In this document: piece by piece, positions 50,806 through 58,745 of the stretch
Numbering within the stretch: position 1 is the first letter of the stretch
Layout: every line of letters starts with the position of its first letter
Assembly (NCBI GenBank): GCA_003139615.1
Contig: PLJH01000138.1
Span: forward strand, 140,407-204,406
Origin: Alphaproteobacteria bacterium
GTDB taxonomy: Bacteria > Pseudomonadota > Alphaproteobacteria > Micropepsales > Micropepsaceae
DNA: 64,000 bases
Direction of reading: 5' to 3'
The notes under the pieces: model-generated
Seen by the model: the letters and a program-made list of their open reading frames with translations, nothing else
The model's database searches: none
What the model was told of the DNA's origin: nothing
Translations under genes and position numbers: made by a program

Positions 50806-50917
50806 CGTGACGCCAACCATGTTTCGGTTGTTGTCGAATTGGCGCGCCGCAGACATTTCCCGACGCCCGGAACCTCGCGAAGAGCATGCGTCAGAGGGAA
50901 ATATAGTTGGTGTCACC
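50806..50917. mobile_element. A-family MITE-like element, copy 2
   Basis: CGTGACGCCAACC to TTGGTGTCACC; 112 bp, same interior as copy 1. It starts 16 nt after the LysR stop. The LysR 3' end plus this element recur at 52198-52442. Confidence 0.75.
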
Positions 50918-50924
50918 ATATTCC

Positions 50925-51035
50925 GAAAAATAATTGGAACAAAACTCGAATCTTTGCCGCGGATTTCCGGCGAATGTTTTTACGCGTCAGGCGGTTAGGA
51001 CGCGCGATTTTTCCGAACTATTTTTGATCAGGCGA
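50925..51035. repeat. E-family dispersed repeat, copy 3
   Basis: GAAAAATAATTGGAACAAAA, CTCGAATCTTTGCCGCGG, ATTTCCGGCGAATGTTTTTA, GCGTCAGGCGGTTAGG, CCGAACTATTTTTGATCAGG: the same order as 33812-33985 from its middle onward. It follows directly on the A2 element. Confidence 0.7.
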
Positions 51036-51123
51036 TAACCGAATTTCCAGCGCTGACGCTCGCGGATCAACCAACGTGGTTCACCGCTTCTCTTGTTATG
51101 GATTAAGCGTCCCCGCATTTCTA

Positions 51124-51171
51124 CAACCTCGCGAAGAGCGGGCGTTAGAGGAAAATATAGCCGGGGTCATT
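51124..51171. repeat. A-family half-copy
   Basis: CAACCTCGCGAAGAGCGGGC, GGAAAATATAGCCGGGGTCA: the right half of an A element. A D-family half (GGATTAAGCGTCCCCGCATT) precedes it at 51101-51121, so two repeat families have been joined here. Confidence 0.6.
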
Positions 51172-51192
51172 GTATTCTATCCGGAATCGAAA

Positions 51193-51834
51193 TCACGCAG
51201 GAGATAATTGAGGCGGGGGAGGAGACTTTCTTTGCTTTTGGTCTGGGAGGTCTTTGCGATTCTTCCGAGCCGGTTTCTGCGGTCTTCCGGGCCATGGATA
51301 GTTGTCGAGAGTAAGTGCCCGCACCATCATTTCACTAGCGTGTGACAACTCCTCTGCCCATCGCTCACACCAATCGAACTCAACCAGAATTTGTTTCCCG
51401 GCCAGATTTTTTGCTCGTCGATGGCCGCTGAAAATTGAAGCCGCCATATCTGTCTCTTGACCACCTGCCGTCTCCATAGTTGTTAGTATACACGGCGCGT
51501 GGACTGCATTGTTTCGGCTATCACCTAAGTTCATTGCTTCCGTAATGAGATATTTTAGATCATCCTTGGCTTTCGGATGTCGGGGCCAACGATTCTCTGC
51601 TGATGCCTCGATAGCGGCTTTCAGCATGAGTTGTTGAGTGCGGTCGCTATCTGATGAATACCAGATTGCATGAGCAATGTTGCGATCCATCCCCGAAACG
51701 ACGACAAAAAGGCGCACGAGTCGTTCGAGTAGAAAATTCCACGAATACGCCACCTTATCGAGAGCTGCCGTATAGGCCTCAAATGCGATCTTCGTTTCTT
51801 CGTCCGAAGCGAAGCCGATAACGTGTACGGGCAC
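51193..51834 (-). CDS. Hypothetical helical protein with a HEPN-like motif
   Basis: A 213-residue protein from a GTG at 51834 with AAGGAG 8 nt upstream; longer frames run into the A3 repeat. It is helix-rich (TKIAFEAYTAALDKVAYSWN, FLLERLVRLFVVVSGMDRNI). RNNAVH (Arg107-His112) fits the HEPN Rx4H motif, here followed by a Pro as in several HEPN-type nucleases. The C-terminus is basic and Pro-rich. It may be a stand-alone toxin or defence protein, but the evidence is a short motif only. Confidence 0.5.
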   Translation of the reverse strand: MPVHVIGFASDEETKIAFEAYTAALDKVAYSWNFLLERLVRLFVVVSGMDRNIAHAIWYSSDSDRTQQLMLKAAIEASAENRWPRHPKAKDDLKYLITEAMNLGDSRNNAVHAPCILTTMETAGGQETDMAASIFSGHRRAKNLAGKQILVEFDWCERWAEELSHASEMMVRALTLDNYPWPGRPQKPARKNRKDLPDQKQRKSPPPPQLSPA

Positions 51835-51915
51835 GATATAATCTCCTTGTGACTGACAGTCGGACGATACCAACCGTCCAGGCGAGGCCGCCCGCCGCCG
51901 CGATGAAATAATTCG

Positions 51916-52032
51916 GGTGACGCCAACCACGTTTCGGTTGTAGTCGAATTGGCGCGCCGCAAACATTTCCCGACGCCCGGCCGCAACCTCGCGAAGAGCA
52001 TGCGTTTAGGGGAAAATATAGCTGGCGTCACC
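51916..52032. mobile_element. A-family MITE-like element, copy 3
   Basis: GGTGACGCCAACCACG ... GCTGGCGTCACC, 117 bp, with a 5-bp insertion (GCCGC) relative to other copies. It lies upstream of the hypothetical gene at 51193-51834, so it may carry that gene's promoter. Confidence 0.72.
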
Positions 52033-52126
52033 GTATTCTCACCGTATTCCGAGAATCGGGCTATCCTGACGGGACGTCTAGGGTTGCCTTGGGCATGTCG
52101 GAATTTCGGAAGCGCATTCTTTGTAA

Positions 52127-52196
52127 GAATTGGGGTCAGAGTGGAATTATCAGCGGCCGATAGAGCCATATTAAATGCACTCTGATGCCAATTCTT
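52127..52196. repeat. C-family REP palindrome, copy 2
   Basis: AAGAATTGGGGTCAGAGTGG ... GCACTCTGATGCCAATTCTT; a shorter-loop relative of 45752-45823. It ends directly before the duplicated LysR 3' end. Confidence 0.75.
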
Positions 52197-52197
52197 C

Positions 52198-52316
52198 CAC
52201 ACCGGAGATCGTGATTTCGGCGATGTGGCATCCGCGGGTGGACACAGACCCTGCTCATCGCTGGCTTCGCGATACCGTGGTCTCCGTGTGCCGGACGGTT
52301 TTTCAGCACCGCTGAC
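52198..52316 (+). pseudogene. Duplicated 3' end of the LysR gene
   Basis: Matches the last 117 bp of the LysR gene at 50673-50790 (CGGAGATCGTGATTTCGGCG ... TTTTTCAGCACCGCTGA) with a few substitutions. No start or HTH is present. The duplication extends through the A4 element. Confidence 0.8.
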
Positions 52317-52330
52317 GATGGAGCGATTAC

Positions 52331-52442
52331 GGTAACGCCAACCATGTTTCGGTTGTTGTCGAATTGGCGCGCCGCAGACATGTCCCGACACCCGGAACCT
52401 CGCGAAGAGCGAGCGCCAGAGGAAAATATAGTCGGCGTCGCC
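52331..52442. mobile_element. A-family MITE-like element, copy 4
   Basis: GGTAACGCCAACC ... GTCGGCGTCGCC, 112 bp; terminal repeats are slightly decayed. Together with 52198-52316 it is the second copy of the block 50673-50917. Confidence 0.72.
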
Positions 52443-52567
52443 GTATTTCTTTTTACCCGCGGATTCGGACGCGGGATATTTTTCATGCGGTCCTTGCGGC
52501 CGTCATTGACAGACGCCACCAGCCACTGTATTTAAGTAAATGCTTAAATATTGTATGAGCCCTAAAC

Positions 52568-52936
52568 GTGCAGTCCTTTCAAGCGCCTAGCGACACCTTC
52601 GCGGCTCTCGGCGACGCGACTCGACTGGCGATCCTCAGCCGGCTGGCCGGCGAAGGCGACATGACCGTGCAGGAGATCGCCCGGCCCTTCGCCATGAGCC
52701 TGCCGGCGGTGTCGCAGCACCTGAAGGTGCTGGAGCGCGCCGGGCTGATCGCGCGCGGGCGCGACGGCCAGAGGCGCCCCTGCCGCCTGAATGTCGAGCG
52801 CCTGGCTGAGACGGCGCGCTGGTTCGATCACACGCGCGCGGCCTGGGACGTGCGGCTCGACCGGCTGGAGCGATTTCTCGCGCAACCGCAATCCCCACAA
52901 CCGACCGTCTCGAAAGGTGAAGACAATGAGCCATGA
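52568..52936 (+). CDS. ArsR-family transcriptional regulator
   Basis: A 122-residue winged-helix protein (DTFAALGDATRLAILSRLAG, FAMSLPAVSQHLKVLERAGL). The metal-binding CxC of the arsenic sensors is missing, so it is likely one of the non-metal ArsR proteins paired with an SRPBCC protein. Its stop overlaps the start of the next gene by 11 nt. It likely represses its own operon. Confidence 0.92.
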   Translation: MQSFQAPSDTFAALGDATRLAILSRLAGEGDMTVQEIARPFAMSLPAVSQHLKVLERAGLIARGRDGQRRPCRLNVERLAETARWFDHTRAAWDVRLDRLERFLAQPQSPQPTVSKGEDNEP

Positions 52937-53402
52937 CCCCCGCGTGACCTGGGCACTCGAGCGCGAGATCGTGCTGTCCCGCGTGATCGCCGCGCCGCGC
53001 TCCCGCGTGTTCCAGGCCTTCACCGATCCGAGCCGGATCACGCGCTGGTTCGGGCCGGAGGGCTTCACGATCGAGACCCTGGAGATCGACATCCGCGAAG
53101 GCGGCCGCTGGCGGTTCGTCTACACCGGCCCGAACGGCACCCGCTATGAGAACCGCATGGTGTTCCTGCGCGTGGACGTGCCAAGGCTGTTGGAGATCGA
53201 GCACGGCTCGGACGTGGACGACGATCCCACGCGGTTCCACATGACGATCACCTTCGATGAACAGAGCGACGGCAAATGCGTGCTGACCTTGCGCCAGCTG
53301 CACCCGACAAAAGAGCAGCGCGACGCCACCATCGGCTTCGGCGCGGTGGAATTCGGGTACCAGACCCTCGACAAGCTCGCGCGGCATTTGGGCGTGGAGT
53401 GA
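52926..53402 (+). CDS. SRPBCC/AHSA1-family protein
   Basis: A 158-residue protein starting MSHDPRVTWALEREIV. It has the START-like features EIVLSRVIAAPRSRVFQAFT, RITRWFGPEGFTIETLEIDI, EGGRWRFVYTGPNGTRYEN and a C-terminal helix. It binds a hydrophobic ligand in a deep pocket. ArsR-SRPBCC pairs are a common arrangement. The start overlaps the ArsR gene by 11 nt. Confidence 0.9.
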   Translation: MSHDPRVTWALEREIVLSRVIAAPRSRVFQAFTDPSRITRWFGPEGFTIETLEIDIREGGRWRFVYTGPNGTRYENRMVFLRVDVPRLLEIEHGSDVDDDPTRFHMTITFDEQSDGKCVLTLRQLHPTKEQRDATIGFGAVEFGYQTLDKLARHLGVE

Positions 53403-53406
53403 TGAG

Positions 53407-54042
53407 TCACTCCCGATCGTAAATCACCGCGTTCCAGAATCTTGCGCGATGAGAGCCGGACTTTTTAAAACCGCGATGGCGCAGTTCGCGGCCGATCAGG
53501 AAATTGAAATAGCCATGCGCGACAAGAGCCGCCACGCCTTCCGCGCGGGCGCGGTGCATCAGGATGTCTGCTGCCTGCGCCGCGCGATGCTTGGCTTTGC
53601 GGTAATTCTCGATCTCGGGGTGATAGCCTGCGTGCCACAGGATGCGCGCCACGACCGCCCATTTCGGCACTTTCATTTTCAAAATCGGAATGCGCGGCGA
53701 GGCCAGCGGCGCTTCGTCGAATAGGGGATCCGCAATCAGCTCTGCATTGGGCGCGAGAACCTTGGCGCTGTCGTCCGAGCGCTTGCGGCCGCTGGTGAAA
53801 ACGGCGGTCAGTTCTCCCACCAGATCCTGAAGCTCGTCGGGCGGCACGCTGTCGGGATCGAGGCCCGCCTGCTCGTAGTCGTCGATATAGGTGCGAAACT
53901 CGCGGTGGGAGGTGCGGGGCGCCGTGGGAATTGCCGGCCGGCCGTGGCGGATCAAAATGATGCGCATGGGCGCCGCGCGCTGCAGCACCGCTGCATCCGG
54001 CATCGCACCGGCCTCCAGGCTCGCCGTCTGTTGCGCGTTCAT
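53407..54042 (-). CDS. Histidine phosphatase (phosphoglycerate mutase-like) family protein
   Basis: A 211-residue protein with the RHG signature LIRHGRPAIP (about 30-39), Arg in TSGRKRSDDSAKVLAP, and His in VAHGYFNFLIGREL. The N-terminal 25 residues up to MRIILIRHG are poorly conserved in such proteins, so the true start may be the internal Met at 53967. No good ribosome site is visible for either. Substrate is unknown; convergent with the SRPBCC gene. Confidence 0.85.
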   Translation of the reverse strand: MNAQQTASLEAGAMPDAAVLQRAAPMRIILIRHGRPAIPTAPRTSHREFRTYIDDYEQAGLDPDSVPPDELQDLVGELTAVFTSGRKRSDDSAKVLAPNAELIADPLFDEAPLASPRIPILKMKVPKWAVVARILWHAGYHPEIENYRKAKHRAAQAADILMHRARAEGVAALVAHGYFNFLIGRELRHRGFKKSGSHRARFWNAVIYDRE

Positions 54043-54120
54043 CGCAGACTTGTACGATCTTTCGTTGCGAGCCGGGCATCCGGCTTCGGAATAACAAATC
54101 ATAGAAGCGGGAGGCGCGGG

Positions 54121-54912
54121 ATGGAACAACTCGATCTCAAAGGAAAGGTCGCCATTGTCACAGGCTCGGCCACCGGCATCGGGGCGGCCGTGGCGCTCGC
54201 GCTTGCCCAAAGGGGCGCCGACGTTGTCGTCAATTACACCAAGAGCGAGACCGAAGCGCACGCAACGGCCGAACTGGCGCGGAAAGCCGGCGCGAATGTC
54301 ATCATCGTGCAAGGCGATGTGGCACGCGACGAGGATTGCCGGAAGATCGCGGCCGCGGCGCTGGAGGCCTGGGGCCGAATCGATATCCTCGTCAACAATG
54401 CGGGAACGACGAAATTCGCTGCACATGGAGATCTGGACGCTCTGAGCGCCGAAGACTTCACGAGCATCTATGCCGTCAACGTGATCGGGCCGTTCCAGAT
54501 GATTCGCGCCTGCGCGAAAGCACTCAAGGACAGCGGCGCCGGCGCGGTGGTGAACGTTTCGTCGATCGCGGGTGTTGCGGGCGTCGGTTCGTCTGTCGCC
54601 TATGCCGCGTCGAAAGGCGCGCTCAACACCATGACGCTGTCGCTGGCGCGCGCACTCGGACCCGAGATTCGCGTCAACGCGATCTGCCCGGGCTATGTCG
54701 CCACAAGATGGTTCAAGGATCGATTCGGCGCCGAAGCGTTTGACCGAATCAGTGCCGAACAGGCGGAGGTCACGCCGCTGAAGCGCGCGGGCCAGCCGGA
54801 CGATATCGCGGATACCGTGGTTTTCTTCTGTTCGCCGGCATCGCGACACATCACGGGCGAGATGTTGGCGGTCGACGGAGGCCTGCATCTCTCGCTGGCC
54901 CGCGGCCGCTGA
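54121..54912 (+). CDS. Short-chain dehydrogenase/reductase (FabG-like)
   Basis: A 263-residue classical SDR. It has VAIVTGSATGIGAAVALALA (TGxxxGIG), NNAG, the catalytic Ser in VNVSSIAG, YAASKGAL (YxxxK), and PGYVATRWF. The C-terminal GEMLAVDGGLHLS is typical. GGGAGG lies 8 nt before the ATG. It is probably an oxidoreductase of an alcohol or 3-oxoacyl substrate. Confidence 0.92.
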   Translation: MEQLDLKGKVAIVTGSATGIGAAVALALAQRGADVVVNYTKSETEAHATAELARKAGANVIIVQGDVARDEDCRKIAAAALEAWGRIDILVNNAGTTKFAAHGDLDALSAEDFTSIYAVNVIGPFQMIRACAKALKDSGAGAVVNVSSIAGVAGVGSSVAYAASKGALNTMTLSLARALGPEIRVNAICPGYVATRWFKDRFGAEAFDRISAEQAEVTPLKRAGQPDDIADTVVFFCSPASRHITGEMLAVDGGLHLSLARGR

Positions 54913-55137
54913 CACGCCCTCCAAACGCCCAAATAGGCGCCGCCTGCCCATTGCCGCGCCAGTTTCGTGTTGCATTGCAACAACGCTGCGCCGAAACCGG
55001 AAAATATAGGGAAACAGCATAATTCCAGCAGCAGAATCCATATTGAATTTTTATGTCGCTTTTCTGAAGTTCCTTCCATCTGCATTTCCTCGCGGGGGCG
55101 CGACAAGCGGCTCCGCCAATTCGAGAAGGGACATTTA

Positions 55138-56286
55138 ATGAAAGGCCTACGTTTCGCAGCGATCTCGGGGATCGCTGGGTTGACGCTCGCACTGGGCGGG
55201 GCATCGGCTTCGGCCGACGTTCTTCCGACGCCGGCGCTCACCGGACCCATCGCCGGCAACGCAGCACCCATCACCTTCGATGCGGGGCCTGTGGGGACCA
55301 TCGATGTGGGCGGCGTGGTCAGCGGATTGGCGCTCTGGCAAACGAACCACAGCAGCACGCCGGGCGATCACGAGGATCTGCTTGATCTCAGCAACGGCCA
55401 GGTGTTCGTCCAGAAGACCACCGGCTTGATCCAGTTTTATCTGCAAGTGGGCGCTTACTCGCTGCCGAGCCTGGGATCGCCTTATGTGCGTTCCTCCACC
55501 GCGACGGGCTCGGATTTCAGCGCCGTGCCGGTCGGCTATCTCAAGATTGCGCCGACGGACAGCTTCAACATCGAAGTCGGCAAGCTGCCGACACTGATCG
55601 GCGCGGAATACACCTTCACGTTCGAGAACATGAATATCGAGCGCGGGCTCCTGTGGAATCAGGAGCCGGCCATCAGCCGCGGTGTGCAGGCGAACTACAC
55701 GGCCGGCCCGATCGCCGTCTCGGTTTCCGTGAACGACGGCGCTTACTCCAACCGGTATAATTGGGTTTCCGGATCGCTCGCTTACACGATCAGCCCGGCC
55801 GATACGGTCAGCGCCGTCGGCGGCGGTTATCTCGGCAAGGATGCCTATTCCTCGGCCGTGAACAGCGAATCCGTCTACAACCTGATCTGGACGCACACTT
55901 CCGGTCCGTGGACGATCACGCCTTACGCGCAATACACGAACATCCATGGCTTCTACATTTTCCCGTCATCGTCGACCTGGGGCGGCGCGGTGTTGGCGAA
56001 TTACTCCATCAATCCGAACTGGAACCTCAGCGGTCGCGTGGAATATATCGATCAGAGCACCGGCTACGATCCGATGCTCTACGGCAACAAGAGTTCTGCG
56101 TGGTCGTTCACCGTGACGCCGACCTATCAGTACAAAATCTTCTTCGCCCGTGCGGAAGCATCCTATGTGACGGCGAACGATATCGGCTATCTTTCCAGCC
56201 TCGGTTCGCCGGGACCCGGCTTCGGCGTCAGCGGCACGAAGTCCGACCAGTTCCGTCTGTTGCTCGAGACGGGAATTCTGTTCTGA
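55138..56286 (+). CDS. Outer-membrane beta-barrel protein (porin-like)
   Basis: A 382-residue protein. The start MKGLRFAAISGIAGLTLALG at 55138 (AAGGGA upstream) gives a signal peptide ending ASASA. The mature part alternates short amphipathic strands (FYLQVGAYSLPSL, FNIEVGKLPTLIGAEYTFTF, YNWVSGSLAYTISPADTVSA) and ends in a C-terminal Phe (LLLETGILF), the outer-membrane assembly signal. It resembles the BBP2/porin families of alphaproteobacteria. A strong terminator follows. Confidence 0.85.
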   Translation: MKGLRFAAISGIAGLTLALGGASASADVLPTPALTGPIAGNAAPITFDAGPVGTIDVGGVVSGLALWQTNHSSTPGDHEDLLDLSNGQVFVQKTTGLIQFYLQVGAYSLPSLGSPYVRSSTATGSDFSAVPVGYLKIAPTDSFNIEVGKLPTLIGAEYTFTFENMNIERGLLWNQEPAISRGVQANYTAGPIAVSVSVNDGAYSNRYNWVSGSLAYTISPADTVSAVGGGYLGKDAYSSAVNSESVYNLIWTHTSGPWTITPYAQYTNIHGFYIFPSSSTWGGAVLANYSINPNWNLSGRVEYIDQSTGYDPMLYGNKSSAWSFTVTPTYQYKIFFARAEASYVTANDIGYLSSLGSPGPGFGVSGTKSDQFRLLLETGILF

Positions 56287-56326
56287 TTGCACTGCGCCGC
56301 GTTCCTGAAAACTCCGCAACTTCCCC

Positions 56327-56356
56327 CGCGCTCCCGAAAGGAGCGCGGGTTTTTTC
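56327..56356 (+). terminator. Rho-independent terminator
   Basis: CCGCGCTCCCGAAAGGAGCGCGG followed by TTTTTT: an 8-9 bp GC stem with a GAAA-type loop and U-tract, 40 nt after the barrel gene. Confidence 0.9.
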
Positions 56357-56410
56357 CTGCCCGCTTGCAGGACCGCGCCGCTCCGTGAAACTGTGCGCCG
56401 GAACAAGCGC

Positions 56411-57049
56411 TCAGCTTGCCAGCACGGCCCGGCGCAACTGGTCGATGTCGTAGGGTTTGGCGAGGAACACCACGCCGGCCAGCGCCTCGTCGCTTCGCGT
56501 TTTTCCGTCCGTGTCGCCGCTTGCGACGACGATTTTCAAACCGGGCCGGCGGCGCTTGACCTCCGCCACCAGGTCCCGGCCGCTCATACCGGGAAGGCCG
56601 AGATCCGCGATCATCACGTCGATTTCGCGATCGTTGTCGATGATCTCGAGTGCCGTCATTCCGTCGCCGGCTTCGGCCGCCGCAAATCCGATCTCGGCCA
56701 GCATATCCACGGTCGCCATGCGGATCAGCGCCATATCCTCGACCACAAGGGCCTTTTTGAGCGCAACGGATTTGGGCTCGGCTTGCGGCACTGGGCGTAA
56801 CTCCGTTTGAACGATCGGCGCAGGAGCGGACTCCGCTTCCGGCGCATCGAGCAGGCTTCGCAGTTTGCGCGCCGGATCGTCCTTGCGATAGGGCTTGCTC
56901 GGCAGAAAGACGTCGGAATCGAGCCTGCCATTGTGCACGATGGCGTTTTGCGTGTAGCCCGATGTGAACAAGATCTTCAATTCGGGATTCAATTCGCGCG
57001 CCGGACGCGCGTTGGTCTGACGGGGGTTCGACGGGCCGCCGACGCTCAC
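56411..57049 (-). CDS. Receiver-domain protein with an extra partial receiver domain
   Basis: A 212-residue protein from a GTG that overlaps the stop of the upstream gene (GTGA, 57046-57049). Residues about 20-70 are the C-terminal part of one REC domain (ELNPELKILFTSGYTQNAIV, FLPSKPYRKDDPARKLRSLL) without its phospho-acceptor. After a Pro/Ala linker comes a complete REC domain (about 92-212) with EDMALIRMA, the phospho-Asp in MIADLGLPG, VVASGD and FLAKPYD. The first part looks like the end of a hybrid histidine kinase whose rest was lost. It could be a phosphate sink. Confidence 0.7.
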   Translation of the reverse strand: MSVGGPSNPRQTNARPARELNPELKILFTSGYTQNAIVHNGRLDSDVFLPSKPYRKDDPARKLRSLLDAPEAESAPAPIVQTELRPVPQAEPKSVALKKALVVEDMALIRMATVDMLAEIGFAAAEAGDGMTALEIIDNDREIDVMIADLGLPGMSGRDLVAEVKRRRPGLKIVVASGDTDGKTRSDEALAGVVFLAKPYDIDQLRRAVLAS

Positions 57050-57378
57050 TCTTCCGACTTCGGCCGCTGCGCCGGCTTCGCAAATACCGCCCGGTTCTTG
57101 TTGTCCTCCATCAGCATCGTGAAGCCCGTGATGGTGTCGAGCCCCAGGCCGCGGGGGAACCCGGTTTCCGGATCGGCCTCGATCTTCGAATAGGCCGCAC
57201 TCGCGACCTTTTCCCATTTGCCGGCCGGCTTCTTGATCTCGAGATTCGCAACGGTCCCCTTCAGGACCAACCGGACGATCGCTTCGGTCGGACGCGACGG
57301 CTTGGTCAGGCTCAGATTCCCCGCGATCGTCTGCCAGCCATTCGCGAGAGCCCAACTCGTCAATTCGTCCTTGTTCAT
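57046..57378 (-). CDS. Hypothetical protein between a GNAT and the receiver protein
   Basis: A 110-residue protein starting MNKDELTSWALANGWQTIAG (AGGGAG upstream). Its stop overlaps the receiver gene and its start overlaps the GNAT stop, so the three are coupled. Strand-helix pattern AIVRLVLKGTVANLEIKKPA and AAYSKIEADPETGFPRGLGL; the family is not recognised. Confidence 0.7.
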   Translation of the reverse strand: MNKDELTSWALANGWQTIAGNLSLTKPSRPTEAIVRLVLKGTVANLEIKKPAGKWEKVASAAYSKIEADPETGFPRGLGLDTITGFTMLMEDNKNRAVFAKPAQRPKSEE

Positions 57379-57992
57379 TTCGTTTCTCCCTTGGTACCGA
57401 TGCCGAACCAGATCACGTCGAAGGGCGGTCCGGTGCGTTCGAGTTCCCGGAAACCATAGCGCCGATAGAACGACACCGCGCCCGCGTTGCGTGCGCCCAC
57501 GGCCAGATGGGCGCCACGCGCTCCCAGTGTGCCGACCGCGGCCAGCCACCGGTCGATCAATTGCGCCCCGATTCCCCTGCCCTGCAAGCGCGGCAGAAGA
57601 TTGATGTGCAGATGGGCCGGCCAGGGTTCGCAGATGCGGCGCGGCGTTCGCGGTGGATGATGAATGAGCCAGGCCATCCGTTCGTCGGGCGTGCCCGGCG
57701 ATGCGGGTACTGCATAGCGCTTGCGAAGCTCCGGCCACCATTCGGCTTCCAGAGTTTTTTCGAAAGCGTGCGTATCGGCGGCGCCGACAATGTAGCCCGC
57801 TACCCCTTCCCGGTCATGGACGACGAAGGCCGATTCCGGAGCATGAAAGGCATAAGGCGCGGCATAAACTTCGCCCAGGATTTTCGAATCGCGATAGAGA
57901 CCCGCCGCGTCCCGGCCGGCATCGCCCGTGGCGAGGCAGACGCTGTAGAAGGCGTCGAGATCGTCGCGTCGGGCGGCACGGATCGTAGTCAT
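57375..57992 (-). CDS. GNAT-family acetyltransferase
   Basis: A 205-residue N-acetyltransferase. It has the beta-bulge LHINLLPRLQGRGIGAQLID (motif A, acetyl-CoA binding Q/RxxGxG/A), and the later GARNAGAVSFYRRYGFRELE. Its N-terminal half includes IRAARRDDLDAFYSVCLATG. ATGA overlap with the next gene (57375-57378). Acceptor unknown. Confidence 0.9.
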   Translation of the reverse strand: MTTIRAARRDDLDAFYSVCLATGDAGRDAAGLYRDSKILGEVYAAPYAFHAPESAFVVHDREGVAGYIVGAADTHAFEKTLEAEWWPELRKRYAVPASPGTPDERMAWLIHHPPRTPRRICEPWPAHLHINLLPRLQGRGIGAQLIDRWLAAVGTLGARGAHLAVGARNAGAVSFYRRYGFRELERTGPPFDVIWFGIGTKGETK

Positions 57993-58169
57993 TTCCGCGA
58001 TTATGACGGGTTCGTCACGGATTTCGAAAGCCCAAGCGCGGGCATTTCTTCTCTACCCGGCGCATTGCGGGGCCGCTTTTCGAGGTTAACAAACAGTGGT
58101 AGCGTGTCGTGTGAGGGGTTGGATTTGACTGGCCGGTTATCCGTGCCGGTCCAAACCGGGAGAAGTTGA

Positions 58170-58430
58170 ATGAAGAATTATACCAAGCTTGCTGCCGCTG
58201 CGGTTTTTGGTCTGGGGGCCCTCGCGCTCACGGCCACTAGTGCATCGGCCTATATCGTCTGCAACGGCGAAGGCGAATGCTGGCACCAGAAGGGCCATTA
58301 CGACTATCACCCCGAGTGGGGCATTGTGGAACACCCCGATGGTTGGGCATGGGGTGCGGGCGATCATTATCGCTGGCACGAACATCACGGCCGGGGTTAT
58401 TGGCACAGCGGCGTGTGGGTTCATTTCTGA
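58170..58430 (+). CDS. Small exported His/Trp-rich protein
   Basis: An 86-residue protein with a signal peptide ending ATSASA. The mature part (YIVCNGEGECWHQKGHYDYH, HYRWHEHHGRGYWHSGVWVH) is rich in His, Trp and Tyr with one Cys pair. GGGAGAAG precedes the ATG. Similar short exported proteins occur widely in alphaproteobacteria without a known role; the composition would suit metal binding. Confidence 0.8.
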   Translation: MKNYTKLAAAAVFGLGALALTATSASAYIVCNGEGECWHQKGHYDYHPEWGIVEHPDGWAWGAGDHYRWHEHHGRGYWHSGVWVHF

Positions 58431-58539
58431 TCCTGCACGAATTTCCTACGCAACGGCGGGTGCAGCGATGCTCCCGCCGTTTTGCTTTTGGAGCGCTCGA
58501 AATTCCCGCGCGACAAAATTTGCAAAAGCGGATGGCCTG

Positions 58540-58583
58540 CCACCCGAAGCTGCGCAGCAGCGTAGGGTGGCTGGGGCGGAAGG
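58540..58583 (-). repeat. Duplicate of the tRNA-Gln 3' end and its terminator (attachment site)
   Basis: Read leftward, it starts CCTTCCGCCCCAGCCA, the last 16 bases of tRNA-Gln, then continues through the same CCACCC...GGGTGG hairpin as 61239-61283, with three or four differences. With the intact tRNA it brackets 58584-61238. Confidence 0.8.
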
Positions 58584-58745
58584 GCATTTCGGGCGGGTAC
58601 GAATAAACCGAATTGTGCAAGTAACTTAGCATGTTACCGAGCGGGCCGGTACACAAAAGTGGCACACAGTCTGATACGGGCTAGGCGTGGTTATCGCTGG
58701 CGCATAGCATGCTTTAGACGGTAGGACGATTCCCCGATTCGCAGA

